This document shows, one piece after another, positions 1 to 7,469 of a stretch of 11,931 nucleotides of DNA. Source of the DNA: Verrucomicrobiota bacterium (GTDB taxonomy: Bacteria; Verrucomicrobiota; Verrucomicrobiia; Verrucomicrobiales; Verrucomicrobiaceae); the NCBI GenBank assembly GCA_023428335.1, contig JAEYYS010000084.1:1-11931 (forward strand), given 5' to 3'. The translations under genes and the position numbers were made by a program. Within the stretch, counting starts at the first letter, position 1. Each line of letters opens with the position of its first letter. The notes below the pieces were generated by a model that searched no databases, was not told the DNA's origin, and was given only the letters and a program-made list of their open reading frames with translations.

Positions 1-755
<755 letters not shown>

Positions 756-762
756 GCCTGTC

Positions 763-1644
763 ATGCCCGCCACCCTCGATCTCGCCGCCCTCGCCCGCAT
801 TCGATCGCTCGAGCTGCGCGCGAAGGCTGTCGTCGAGGGCCTCTGGCGCGGCCTGCATCGCAGCCCCTACCACGGTTTCTCGGTCGAGTTCTCCGAGTAC
901 CGCGCCTACGTCCAGGGCGACGACCCCCGCCACCTCGACTGGAAGGTGCTGGCGCGCAGCGACCGCAGCTTCATCAAGAAGTTCGAGGACGAAACCAACC
1001 TGCGCTGCCAGCTCGTCGTCGATCACAGCCGCTCCATGCAGTATGGCAGCGGGCCGCTGACCAAGGCGGATTACGCGGCGACGCTGGCCGCGACGCTCGC
1101 GCTCTTCCTCATGCAGCAGGGCGATGCGGTCGGCGTCACCACCTTTGGCGAGGCCCTGCAGGAGCACCTGCCGCCGCGCAATCGCCCCGGCCACCTGCGC
1201 CGGCTCATGCTCGAACTGGAAAAACCCGCGCCCGCCGGTGGCACCGCCCTTGACCTCAGCGTGCGCCAGCTGGCCGACCTGCTGCGCAAGCGCGGCATGA
1301 TCTGCCTGGTCTCCGACCTGCTGGCACCCGTCGAGACGCTGGAACGCCAGCTCGCCCTGCTCGGTGCGATGGGGCACGACCTTGTGCTCTTTCATGTCAT
1401 GGACCGCGCCGAGATCGATTTCAGCTTCGACAAGGCCGCCCACTTCCGTGATGCGGAGACCGGCGCGGAACGCTTTGTCGATCCCGCTGCCGCCCGCGCG
1501 AGTTATCTGGAAAACCTGCAGGCCCACCGCGAGTTCATCCGTCGCGCCTGCGAACGCCAGGGCATCGAGTACCATTGGGCCCCCACCGACACCCCGCTCG
1601 AGCAGGTGCTGTTTGAGTTCCTGTCGAAACGCGCCCGCCGGTAG
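763..1644 (+). CDS. DUF58 domain protein (VWA-like), MoxR partner
   Basis: The gene encodes 293 residues, the usual size for short DUF58 proteins without N-terminal membrane helices. The DUF58 core lies at residues 42-66 (EFSEYRAYVQGDDPRHLDW region). A VWA-like fold follows, with a MIDAS-type DxSxS motif (D87, S89, S91 in VDHSRSM), so a metal-dependent protein-binding site is likely intact. I see no signal peptide or membrane segment, so it should be cytoplasmic. The ATG is 7 bp after the moxR stop and has no strong SD, which suggests translational coupling. MoxR-DUF58 pairs are very common, and often continue into BatA/BatB-like VWA membrane proteins. Here the next gene is a convergent sulfatase, so those parts are missing from this side. 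Confidence 0.93.
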   Translation: MPATLDLAALARIRSLELRAKAVVEGLWRGLHRSPYHGFSVEFSEYRAYVQGDDPRHLDWKVLARSDRSFIKKFEDETNLRCQLVVDHSRSMQYGSGPLTKADYAATLAATLALFLMQQGDAVGVTTFGEALQEHLPPRNRPGHLRRLMLELEKPAPAGGTALDLSVRQLADLLRKRGMICLVSDLLAPVETLERQLALLGAMGHDLVLFHVMDRAEIDFSFDKAAHFRDAETGAERFVDPAAARASYLENLQAHREFIRRACERQGIEYHWAPTDTPLEQVLFEFLSKRARR

Positions 1645-1702
1645 CGCGCTGCTGCGTCGGCGCCGTGGCAATCGGGCGGCAGGGAGCAGACTGTGAGATG
1701 CG

Positions 1703-3118
1703 TCACTTCAGCGCCGCACGGTGGACGGGAGCGATGGATTTGGGGGCGAGCGCGCGCATCTCGGCGAGCTTGGTGGCGTGTTCGGCCTTGTCGGCGAGGT
1801 TGGTCCACTCGTGCGGATCGGTGTCGAGGTCGTACAGCTCCTCGCCGCCATCGAAGTAGTGCAGGTAGCGCCAGCGCTGGGTGCTGAGGGCGTAGTTCTG
1901 CGGTCGGTCGAGGTGCGTCAGCGCTGCATGCGGCCATTCGGCCTGCGGATCGCGCAGCAGCGGCAGCAGGCTGCGGCTGGCGATGTCCGGCTTCGCCGGC
2001 AGGCCGCACAGGTCGGTGAGGGTGCCAAACAGATCGACCAGACTCACCGGGCGATCGCAGACGCCGCCCGGCGTGGTGCCCTCGGGCAAGCCGGGCGCGC
2101 CTTTCGGCACGCGGATCATGAGCGGCACGCGGGCGCCGGCGCGCCAGCCGGTGAATTTCTGCCAGTGCTCCTTTTCACCGAGATGCCAGCCGTGATCGCT
2201 CCACAGCACGACGACGGTGTTGTCGCGCTGCGGGCTGCGGTCGAGGGCGTCGAGCACGCGACCGAGCATCGCATCGGCGAAATGGATGGAGGCGAGGTAG
2301 GCCTGGATGGCCTGCTTCCACTGCCCCTGCGACTGGATGTGCGCAAAGTAGCGGTTGCGCGCGATGCGTCGTCCCTCGGCAGGCAGGTCATCGACATCGT
2401 TCGCCTGGTAGCCGGGCGGCAGCTCGATGCGGTCGAGCGGGAAGGGCTCAAAGTACTTCTTTGGCACGAACCAGGGCTCGTGCGGCCGGTAGATGCCACA
2501 GGCAAGGAAGAAGGGCTTCTCATGCTCGCGCTGGAGCTGCTCGCCGACCCACTTCGTCACCGCCCAATCACCTCCAAACTGCTCATCCGTGACGTCCAAC
2601 GCGGCCCAGTCGGTTTCGACATACTGCCAGTTGCCAGCCCGCGGCAGGTTCACCGGACGTTGTTTGGGTTCAAAGGTGTGCGGGAAGGGATTGTCCTTGG
2701 CCTTGTCCGGAAAGTAGTCGTCCCAGCTGGGCGGGTCGATGACGTAGTGCAGCATCTTGCCCGAACCCGCGCTCCAGTAGCCGTGGCGGGAGAAGTAGCG
2801 CGGCAGCAATTCCGCCTCCGGCAGCACCTCGCGCAACACCTGCTGATTCCGGTACAGCCCTGAGCGATGCGGCGGCAGGCCGCTGAAGACCGCGCTGCGC
2901 GAGGGATTGCACGAGGCCGCCGCGCAGTAGGCGTTGCGAAACAGCACCCCGCTGGCGGCCAGTCGGTCGAGGTTCGGCGTCAGCGTCTGCGGATGCCCAC
3001 CGAGGCAGCCGATCCAGTCGTTCAGATCGTCCACCGCGATGAACAGCACGTTGGGCTTCGCTGCTTGGAGCAGAGAGCCGGGGGCGAGGAGCCAAAAAAG
3101 CACCAGTAGGATTTTCAC
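1703..3118 (-). CDS. Secreted S1 sulfatase, iduronate-2-sulfatase-like
   Basis: This is a type I sulfatase of the alkaline phosphatase superfamily, 471 residues from a GTG at 3118. The frame is open to an ATG at 3259, but that would put 47 unlikely residues in front of a clear signal peptide (VKILLVLFWLLAPGSLLQA), so GTG is preferred. The formylglycine signature C-N-P-S-R has its modified Cys at 70. Metal ligands are D30/D31 and D308/H309. The motifs FIAVDDLND, RPHEPW and HGWHLGEKEHW are typical of iduronate-2-sulfatase-like members. It should hydrolyse sulfate esters of a sulfated sugar outside the cytoplasm, after Cys oxidation by a maturase not in this window. It is read toward DUF58 (58-bp convergent gap) and has its own upstream leader and promoter candidate. 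The exact substrate cannot be told from the sequence. Confidence 0.93.
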   Translation of the reverse strand: MKILLVLFWLLAPGSLLQAAKPNVLFIAVDDLNDWIGCLGGHPQTLTPNLDRLAASGVLFRNAYCAAASCNPSRSAVFSGLPPHRSGLYRNQQVLREVLPEAELLPRYFSRHGYWSAGSGKMLHYVIDPPSWDDYFPDKAKDNPFPHTFEPKQRPVNLPRAGNWQYVETDWAALDVTDEQFGGDWAVTKWVGEQLQREHEKPFFLACGIYRPHEPWFVPKKYFEPFPLDRIELPPGYQANDVDDLPAEGRRIARNRYFAHIQSQGQWKQAIQAYLASIHFADAMLGRVLDALDRSPQRDNTVVVLWSDHGWHLGEKEHWQKFTGWRAGARVPLMIRVPKGAPGLPEGTTPGGVCDRPVSLVDLFGTLTDLCGLPAKPDIASRSLLPLLRDPQAEWPHAALTHLDRPQNYALSTQRWRYLHYFDGGEELYDLDTDPHEWTNLADKAEHATKLAEMRALAPKSIAPVHRAALK

Positions 3119-3141
3119 CGGATCAGTGTGGCATAGGCATC

Positions 3142-3167
3142 CAGCCAAGTCTTGCCACGATTGGCTG
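3142..3167. repeat. 7-bp inverted repeat before sulfatase GTG start
   Basis: CAGCCAA (3142-3148) and TTGGCTG (3161-3167) are perfect inverted arms around a 12-nt centre. The element lies 24 bp upstream of the GTG start at 3118 (minus strand). It could be an operator or, in the leader RNA, a hairpin near the translation start. No regulator is identified for it. Confidence 0.4.
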
Positions 3168-3360
3168 CGTCCAAGGGGCAAACCGGCACAGCGGCAGGCT
3201 GAACCGGCCCGTTCATCCCCTGTCGCACCGGCGACCATGGCCGGAACAGCGTGCCCCATGATTCTGCGCAGGGGGAGTCCAAGCTGAAATGACGTTGAGG
3301 CTGGAGGGATCGGTCTCTCTTTCGTCTTTTGCTTCGCGAAAGCGCCAAGGAGGAACAGGG

Positions 3361-3400
3361 CGAACTCGGCCGATTATGGCCGATTATAGCCGATTCCGAT
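3361..3400. repeat. Decamer array A (CGATTATGGC type)
   Basis: Three units follow each other with an exact 10-bp period: CGATTATGGC (3371-3380), CGATTATAGC (3381-3390) and CGATTCCGAT (3391-3400). The preceding CGAACTCGGC (3361-3370) keeps the CGA and GGC ends and may be a degenerate fourth unit. Ten bases is about one helical turn, so the units would present the same DNA face. On the minus strand the second unit contains TATAAT. Confidence 0.7.
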
Positions 3401-3411
3401 GGACGGGGCAA
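3383..3411 (-). promoter_or_regulatory. sigma70-like promoter for iduronate-type sulfatase
   Basis: On the minus strand TTGCCC (3411-3406, 4 of 6 to TTGACA) is separated by exactly 17 bp from a perfect TATAAT (3388-3383). Transcription would start near 3376 and run toward the sulfatase GTG at 3118, leaving a leader of roughly 255 nt. The -10 box lies inside decamer array A, and a second CATAAT lies 10 bp further downstream, so some of the match may simply come from the repeat. Not tested beyond visual matching. Confidence 0.5.
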
Positions 3412-3468
3412 CCGAGGTTCTTGGGCGGAAGAACAAGCCGCTGAGCTGGCCGACCGGGTTCCGCCGGT

Positions 3469-3498
3469 CCATTCCAGTCCATTTCCGTCCATTCTGGA
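3469..3498. repeat. Decamer array B (CCATTCCAGT type)
   Basis: Three consecutive units, CCATTCCAGT (3469-3478), CCATTTCCGT (3479-3488) and CCATTCTGGA (3489-3498), have an exact 10-bp period. The array lies about 70 bp from decamer array A and 43 bp downstream of the neighbouring sulfatase stop codon on the minus strand. Its sequence differs from array A, but period and copy number are the same. Confidence 0.65.
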
Positions 3499-3541
3499 GC
3501 CAAGGCGGTTGGAGTGGAACGGTTCTCCACCGCTGCCGTCG

Positions 3542-5068
3542 CTAGGGCCGGCTGCGGCCGGTGCTTTTCGATTGTTCGAGCAGGGCCTGCAGTTCGCGGG
3601 CGAGCTCGGGTTGATCCAAGATGAGGTTGGTGGTTTCGCCGGGGTCGGTGGCGAGGTCGTAGAGTTGGGCGCGGGCGCCGGGGACGGTTTCGGGCAGGGC
3701 GAAGGGCTTCAGCTGGGGCCGGGTGTAGGCATTGCCGCCGGAGCCGGGGTGGGCGAGGTATTTCCAGTGGCCGCGGCGGATCGACAGGCTGCGGGTGCCG
3801 CCAAAGGCCTGGGTGATCAGGTAGGGACGGATGGGGCCGGTGGCGCTGCCGTCGAGCACGGGCAGCAGATTGAAACTGTCCTCGGCGGCCTCGCGCGGCA
3901 ACTCGGCGCCGGTGATCGCGGCGACGGTGGCCAGCAGGTCGGTGAGACAGAGCAACTGATCGCTGGTGCTGCCCGCCTTGACCCGGCCGGGCCAGCGCAC
4001 AAGGAAGGGCACGCGGTGGCCGCCTTCCCAGGAGTCGCGCTTCAGGCCGCGCCAGGGCCTGGCGCCGTCGTGGCCGTGATCGGCGCGCATGTGGACGACG
4101 CTGGTGACTTCGGGGCCGTTGTCGCTGCTGACGATGACCAGGGTGTTCTCGGCCAGGCCGTGCTGCTCGAGGGTGCGCAGCAATTCGCCAACGTGGTGAT
4201 CGAATTGCGCGATGAAGTCGCCATGCGGTCCGGCCGAGGTCTTGCCGCGAAATTCCCGGCCCGCGAAGGAGGGCAGATGCACGGCCTGGGTGGCGTGGAA
4301 AAGGAAAAACGGCTGCCCGGGGGCCTGGCGGACGTGCTGGGCGATGAACTCGCGGCTCTTTTGCAGGAACAGTTGATCCACCTCCTGCAGGTCGAAATCC
4401 GGCGCGAGCAAGCCCGCGCGGCAATCGTTGGCATACGGATGTTTCGGCAGCGTCGCTTTGTCGAGCGGTCCGGTGGGCGGCACGGGAATGCGGTCGCCGT
4501 CGATGAAGGCGTACAGCCAGTCGGTGGTCGGACAGCAGGCGGTGCCGAAGAAGCGATCAAAGCCGTGATCGAGCGGACCGCCTTCGACGCGGCTGGCGTA
4601 GTCGATGCGGCGGACGGCCTCGGGGCTGTCCTCATGGATGGCGTTGCCTTGGGCATCGCGAAAGGTGAGGCCGATGTGCCACTTGCCGACCGCTGCGGTG
4701 GCGTAACCCTGCTGCTTGAGCAGCGAGGGCAGGGTGAGGCGGCCTGGAGCGATCAACGACGGGCCGCCCGCACCGGTGAAGACCCTGTCGCCCTTCGGCA
4801 CGCGGAAGGCCAGCTGGCCGGTCATCAGGCTGTAGCGCGACGGGGTGCAGACGGTGGCCGGGCTGTGGGCGTCGGTGAACTTCATGCCCTCGCGGGCGAG
4901 CCGGTCGAGGTTTGGCGTTGGCACCCTGGCTTCGGGGTTGTAGCAGCGCACATCGCCGTAGCCGAGGTCATCGGCGAGGATGACGAGGAGGTTGGGCGGT
5001 GCCGCCGAAAGCCCGGCGCAGGCCGTCAAGAGGCTCAGGAGAAAACAACGCAACACAGGAGGCTTCAT
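3542..5068 (-). CDS. Secreted S1 arylsulfatase
   Basis: This is a type I sulfatase of 508 residues. The frame extends upstream to 5206, but the ATG at 5068 is placed directly before a signal sequence (MKPPVLRCFLLSLLTACAGLSA), so it is chosen. The formylglycine motif C-T-P-S-R has its Cys at 74. Metal and active-site residues include D33/D34, GKWHIG (K129, H131), H264, D316/N317 (SSDNGPE) and K343 before WEGG. The motif spacing resembles arylsulfatase A and N-acetylgalactosamine-6-sulfatase-like enzymes, a different branch from the neighbouring iduronate type. It should remove sulfate esters from sugars or aryl compounds outside the cytoplasm after maturation by a formylglycine enzyme encoded elsewhere. 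LTAC at 14-17 could be a lipobox, so the protein may be membrane-anchored. It follows the Sel1/C39 gene by 103 bp, probably in one transcript. Confidence 0.94.
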   Translation of the reverse strand: MKPPVLRCFLLSLLTACAGLSAAPPNLLVILADDLGYGDVRCYNPEARVPTPNLDRLAREGMKFTDAHSPATVCTPSRYSLMTGQLAFRVPKGDRVFTGAGGPSLIAPGRLTLPSLLKQQGYATAAVGKWHIGLTFRDAQGNAIHEDSPEAVRRIDYASRVEGGPLDHGFDRFFGTACCPTTDWLYAFIDGDRIPVPPTGPLDKATLPKHPYANDCRAGLLAPDFDLQEVDQLFLQKSREFIAQHVRQAPGQPFFLFHATQAVHLPSFAGREFRGKTSAGPHGDFIAQFDHHVGELLRTLEQHGLAENTLVIVSSDNGPEVTSVVHMRADHGHDGARPWRGLKRDSWEGGHRVPFLVRWPGRVKAGSTSDQLLCLTDLLATVAAITGAELPREAAEDSFNLLPVLDGSATGPIRPYLITQAFGGTRSLSIRRGHWKYLAHPGSGGNAYTRPQLKPFALPETVPGARAQLYDLATDPGETTNLILDQPELARELQALLEQSKSTGRSRP

Positions 5069-5171
5069 GGAAGTTTCGAGTTCTTGACGAAGGGCGAGGG
5101 GAACGCGGCTGAACTCCAGGCCTTTCGGCTTCGTCGCATCCTGCCGCGCGCCGGGCCGAAGGTGACGCGCC

Positions 5172-6458
5172 TCACGGCAAATCGAGCACGAACGCGGGGC
5201 GCGCAAGCACGCCCTTGGCCTGCGCTCCGTAGTGGTCGGAGCGCCAGAAATTTTTCAAATCGGCGGCGGTGATGAGCTGCAGGCCGGGCGTGGCGACGGC
5301 GGGATTGCAGAGGATGTAGAGATCTTCTTCGGCGAGGTAGCCGCAGACATTGAGCGTGTGGCCGGCGAAACCGCCGGCGTACTGCGGGCCGATGTACTTG
5401 AAGTCCACGACGACGGGCCGGCCGGCGTCGAGCTCGCGGCGCAGCAGGGCGGAGGCCTGCTCGAAGCCGGCCTCATCCGGCGTGAAGCGGACGAGTTTCC
5501 AGCGCTGGCGGATTTTTTTCGAGGCCTCCAGCAGGTGCCACCAGTCGGTGCCCGTGCCGAGCGGCGAGGGGCAGAGCTTTTTGAAGTCCCAGCCGCTGAT
5601 GTCGCTGCCGTGGAAGCGCGCGAAGGCGGCGCAGGCGCTGGCGCCGCAGTTGTTGTAGCCCTGGAAAATGTGCGGCATGGGCACGAAGGCGAACTTGCCC
5701 GGCACGCCCGCACGCTGGCGGTGCGGCAGCAGCTTGAGCAGGTCGGCCCCCTGCTGGGCGGAGGCCTGGTCGGAGGGTTGGGCGGGATGACCGGTGTCGC
5801 CGGTGGGATGCAGCTGGGCGGCGCGGGTCCAGAGTGCGCGGGCGGCCTCGACCTCGCCCGCCTGGAAGTGCAGCTCGCCGAGCAGCACCAGGCCGGAGGC
5901 ATTGCCGAGTTCGGCCGCACGTTCGGCCAGGCGGCGGGCCTTGACGGCATCGCGGGGCACGCCCTCGCCGGTGAGATGAGCCATCGCCGCCGCGGCGGCG
6001 GCGCGGCCATGGCCTCGATCAGCGGCCTTCTCCCACCATTCGAGCGCCTTGGCGCAGTCCTGCTCCGTGCCTTGGGCTCCGTAGTAGCACTGGCCGAGAT
6101 TGAAGGCGGCCTGCGCGGATTTCGGGGCTGCCGCCCGGAAGTAGCCGAAGGCGAGGGCAGTGCTGCGTGGCACCATCGCCCCGCGCAGGTAGGCGAAGCC
6201 GACAAAGTCCATGGCCTCGGCATGGCCGGCATCCGCCGCCAGATGCGCCCAGCGCATGGCTTCCACCGGGTTGGGTTCGACGCCCTTGCCATCGCGATGG
6301 CGGATCGCCAGTGCGAGCTGGGCCTGGGCATCGCCCTGCTCGGCGGCACGGCGCAGGGCGTCGAGGTCCGCGGCAGCCGCGTCGGCAGGGGGCAGGCAAA
6401 GGCTCATGAGCAGGAGGATCCGCAGGGCGGCAGGGAGACGTTTCACGGCAAAAGCCAT
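5172..6458 (-). CDS. Secreted Sel1-repeat protein with C39-like cysteine peptidase domain
   Basis: The 428 residues start at the ATG at 6458, immediately before a signal peptide (residues 1 to about 29, hydrophobic LRILLLMSLCL). An earlier in-frame GTG at 6521 would only add a non-signal extension. Residues about 35-216 form roughly five Sel1-type helical repeats (AQLALAIRHRDGKG, AFNLGQCYYGAQG, AMAHLTGEGVPRD), a scaffold for protein binding. Residues about 258-428 form a papain-fold peptidase_C39-like domain with Gln266, Cys271 (QGYNNCGAS), His367 (AGHTLN) and Asn385 (CNPA). The catalytic quartet therefore seems complete. The predicted role is a peptidase, or less likely an amidase, in the periplasm or outside. 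It is divergent from the PAS-AraC gene and upstream of the arylsulfatase in the same direction. The true substrate is unknown. Confidence 0.85.
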   Translation of the reverse strand: MAFAVKRLPAALRILLLMSLCLPPADAAAADLDALRRAAEQGDAQAQLALAIRHRDGKGVEPNPVEAMRWAHLAADAGHAEAMDFVGFAYLRGAMVPRSTALAFGYFRAAAPKSAQAAFNLGQCYYGAQGTEQDCAKALEWWEKAADRGHGRAAAAAAMAHLTGEGVPRDAVKARRLAERAAELGNASGLVLLGELHFQAGEVEAARALWTRAAQLHPTGDTGHPAQPSDQASAQQGADLLKLLPHRQRAGVPGKFAFVPMPHIFQGYNNCGASACAAFARFHGSDISGWDFKKLCPSPLGTGTDWWHLLEASKKIRQRWKLVRFTPDEAGFEQASALLRRELDAGRPVVVDFKYIGPQYAGGFAGHTLNVCGYLAEEDLYILCNPAVATPGLQLITAADLKNFWRSDHYGAQAKGVLARPAFVLDLP

Positions 6459-6520
6459 CTTCGCCGGGGTCGCCGACGAAAGCTTGACCGGGTTGGTCTC
6501 GGGAGGTGTGAAAAGTCGCA

Positions 6521-6536
6521 CAGCGTGAGAACGCTG
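6521..6536. promoter_or_regulatory. Perfect dyad in divergent intergenic region
   Basis: CAGCGT (6521-6526) and ACGCTG (6531-6536) are perfect inverted arms around GAGA. As DNA this is a possible operator between the Sel1/C39 gene and the PAS-AraC gene. As plus-strand RNA it would be a 6-bp hairpin with a GNRA-type loop, upstream of the regulator start. Confidence 0.45.
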
Positions 6537-6541
6537 GAATC

Positions 6542-6566
6542 GGGTCGTATTTCAGTGCAACGACCC
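6542..6566. promoter_or_regulatory. 7-bp inverted repeat abutting regulator start codon
   Basis: GGGTCGT (6542-6548) and ACGACCC (6560-6566) are perfect inverted arms with an 11-nt centre. The right arm ends 3 nt before the ATG at 6570, where an SD would normally be. It may be an operator for autoregulation, or an RNA hairpin limiting access to the start codon. It is the second perfect dyad in this 111-bp region. Confidence 0.5.
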
Positions 6567-6569
6567 TGC

Positions 6570-7355
6570 ATGAAATCCGTCGCCGCACTCCCGGGCCTGC
6601 TGACCGCGCAGGGGGCGCTGCTGGTGGACACGCGACTGGTCGAGCAGATCGCCGATCTGCTGCATGACACCGCCTTTTTTCTCAAGGACGCCACCGGGCG
6701 CTACGTGGTGGTCAATGACTCGCTGGTGGCGCGGCATGGTCTGCACAGCAAGGCAGAGATGCTGGGCCGGCGGCCCTGTGACGTCTGCCCGGGCGACTAC
6801 GGGCGTGTGCCCACCGAGCAGGACGCGCAGGTGCTGCGCACGGGGCGACCCATCCTCGAGCGCCTGGAGCTGTTCTGGAGTCGGCCGAACGTGCCGGTGT
6901 GGGGCTTGACGAGCAAGCTGCCGATCCGCGACGCACACGGCCGGGTGTGCGGACTCATTGGCATCTCCAAGGATCTGAGCGCGCCCCTGGGCCGCGACGA
7001 GGTGCCCGCCGCCGTGGCGCTGGCCCTGCGCCATCTCGAGCGCCACTTCGATCAGGCGATCAGTCCCTCGTCGCTGGCGGCCCAGGCCGGCATGAGCGCC
7101 GCGCGTTTTGCCCGCCTCGTCAAGCGGGTGCACGGCATCAGCCCGATGCAGCTCATCAGCAAGACGCGCATCACCGCGGGTGCGCGTCTGCTGCGCGAAA
7201 CGAAGGCCGGCATCGCCGAGATCGCCCTCGACTGCGGCTTCGCCGACCACAGTGCCTTCACCCGCGCCTTCCGCGCCGTCACTGGTTTGTCGCCCAGTGA
7301 GTATCGGCGGCAGGGGGCGGCCGCGTCGCGGGAGGTCGGGCAAGGAAGAGGTTGA
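6570..7355 (+). CDS. PAS domain-AraC family transcriptional regulator
   Basis: This is a 261-residue regulator. The frame is open far upstream, but only because it runs antisense through the Sel1/C39 gene; the ATG at 6570 is the first one past that gene and precedes the PAS homology. Residues about 25-137 form a PAS-type sensor (FFLKDATGRYVVVNDS ... GRVCGLIGISKDL), including two cysteines in CDVCPGD (70 and 73). Residues about 148-248 form the AraC DNA-binding domain with two helix-turn-helix units (169-189, and 215-239 containing IAEIALDCGFADHSAF). It should bind DNA in response to a small ligand or redox cue sensed by PAS. It is divergent from the Sel1/C39-sulfatase genes by 111 bp, with dyads in between, so control of these and of itself is the leading hypothesis. 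Confidence 0.94.
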   Translation: MKSVAALPGLLTAQGALLVDTRLVEQIADLLHDTAFFLKDATGRYVVVNDSLVARHGLHSKAEMLGRRPCDVCPGDYGRVPTEQDAQVLRTGRPILERLELFWSRPNVPVWGLTSKLPIRDAHGRVCGLIGISKDLSAPLGRDEVPAAVALALRHLERHFDQAISPSSLAAQAGMSAARFARLVKRVHGISPMQLISKTRITAGARLLRETKAGIAEIALDCGFADHSAFTRAFRAVTGLSPSEYRRQGAAASREVGQGRG

Positions 7356-7469
7356 TGGTGCGGGGGAGCCTGAAACTTTCGCCGAATCGGGAGCATGAAT
7401 TTTTCCGGCCGCGCACAACAATGCGCCGCGCAGGGGCGTTTCACCTGCGGACCGGATTTCACTGCCCGC

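Larger units (their letters stand above)
3119..3541. other. 423-bp gene-free spacer between the two sulfatases
   Basis: I see no credible gene here. A 125-codon minus-strand frame (3492-3115) is composed of low-complexity residues and of the repeats themselves, and has no family resemblance. The spacer holds two 10-bp-period repeat arrays, a minus-strand sigma70-like promoter inside one of them, and a 7-bp inverted repeat about 24 bp before the GTG start of the downstream sulfatase. Together these suggest a regulatory leader for that sulfatase rather than empty DNA. Confidence 0.7.

Noticed and set aside
1645..1702. Possible bidirectional terminator between the convergent DUF58 and sulfatase genes
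   Set aside because: Only the short palindrome CGGCGCCG is seen; no convincing stem with a T-run on either strand.
3115..3492. 125-codon minus-strand frame in the sulfatase spacer
   Set aside because: Its start lies inside decamer array B, composition is low-complexity, and I recognise nothing in it.
3329..5272. 647-codon plus-strand open frame opposite the arylsulfatase
   Set aside because: It is a shadow of the GC-rich sulfatase gene: Gly/Ala/Val/Gln-rich, no family features, and it crosses the repeats and the ends of real genes.
6459..6521. Upstream GTG (6521) as start of the Sel1/C39 protein
   Set aside because: It would put 21 residues in front of a clear signal peptide that starts at the ATG at 6458.
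5232..6569. 446-codon upstream extension of the PAS-AraC frame
   Set aside because: Runs antisense through the Sel1/C39 gene. The PAS homology begins shortly after the ATG at 6570.
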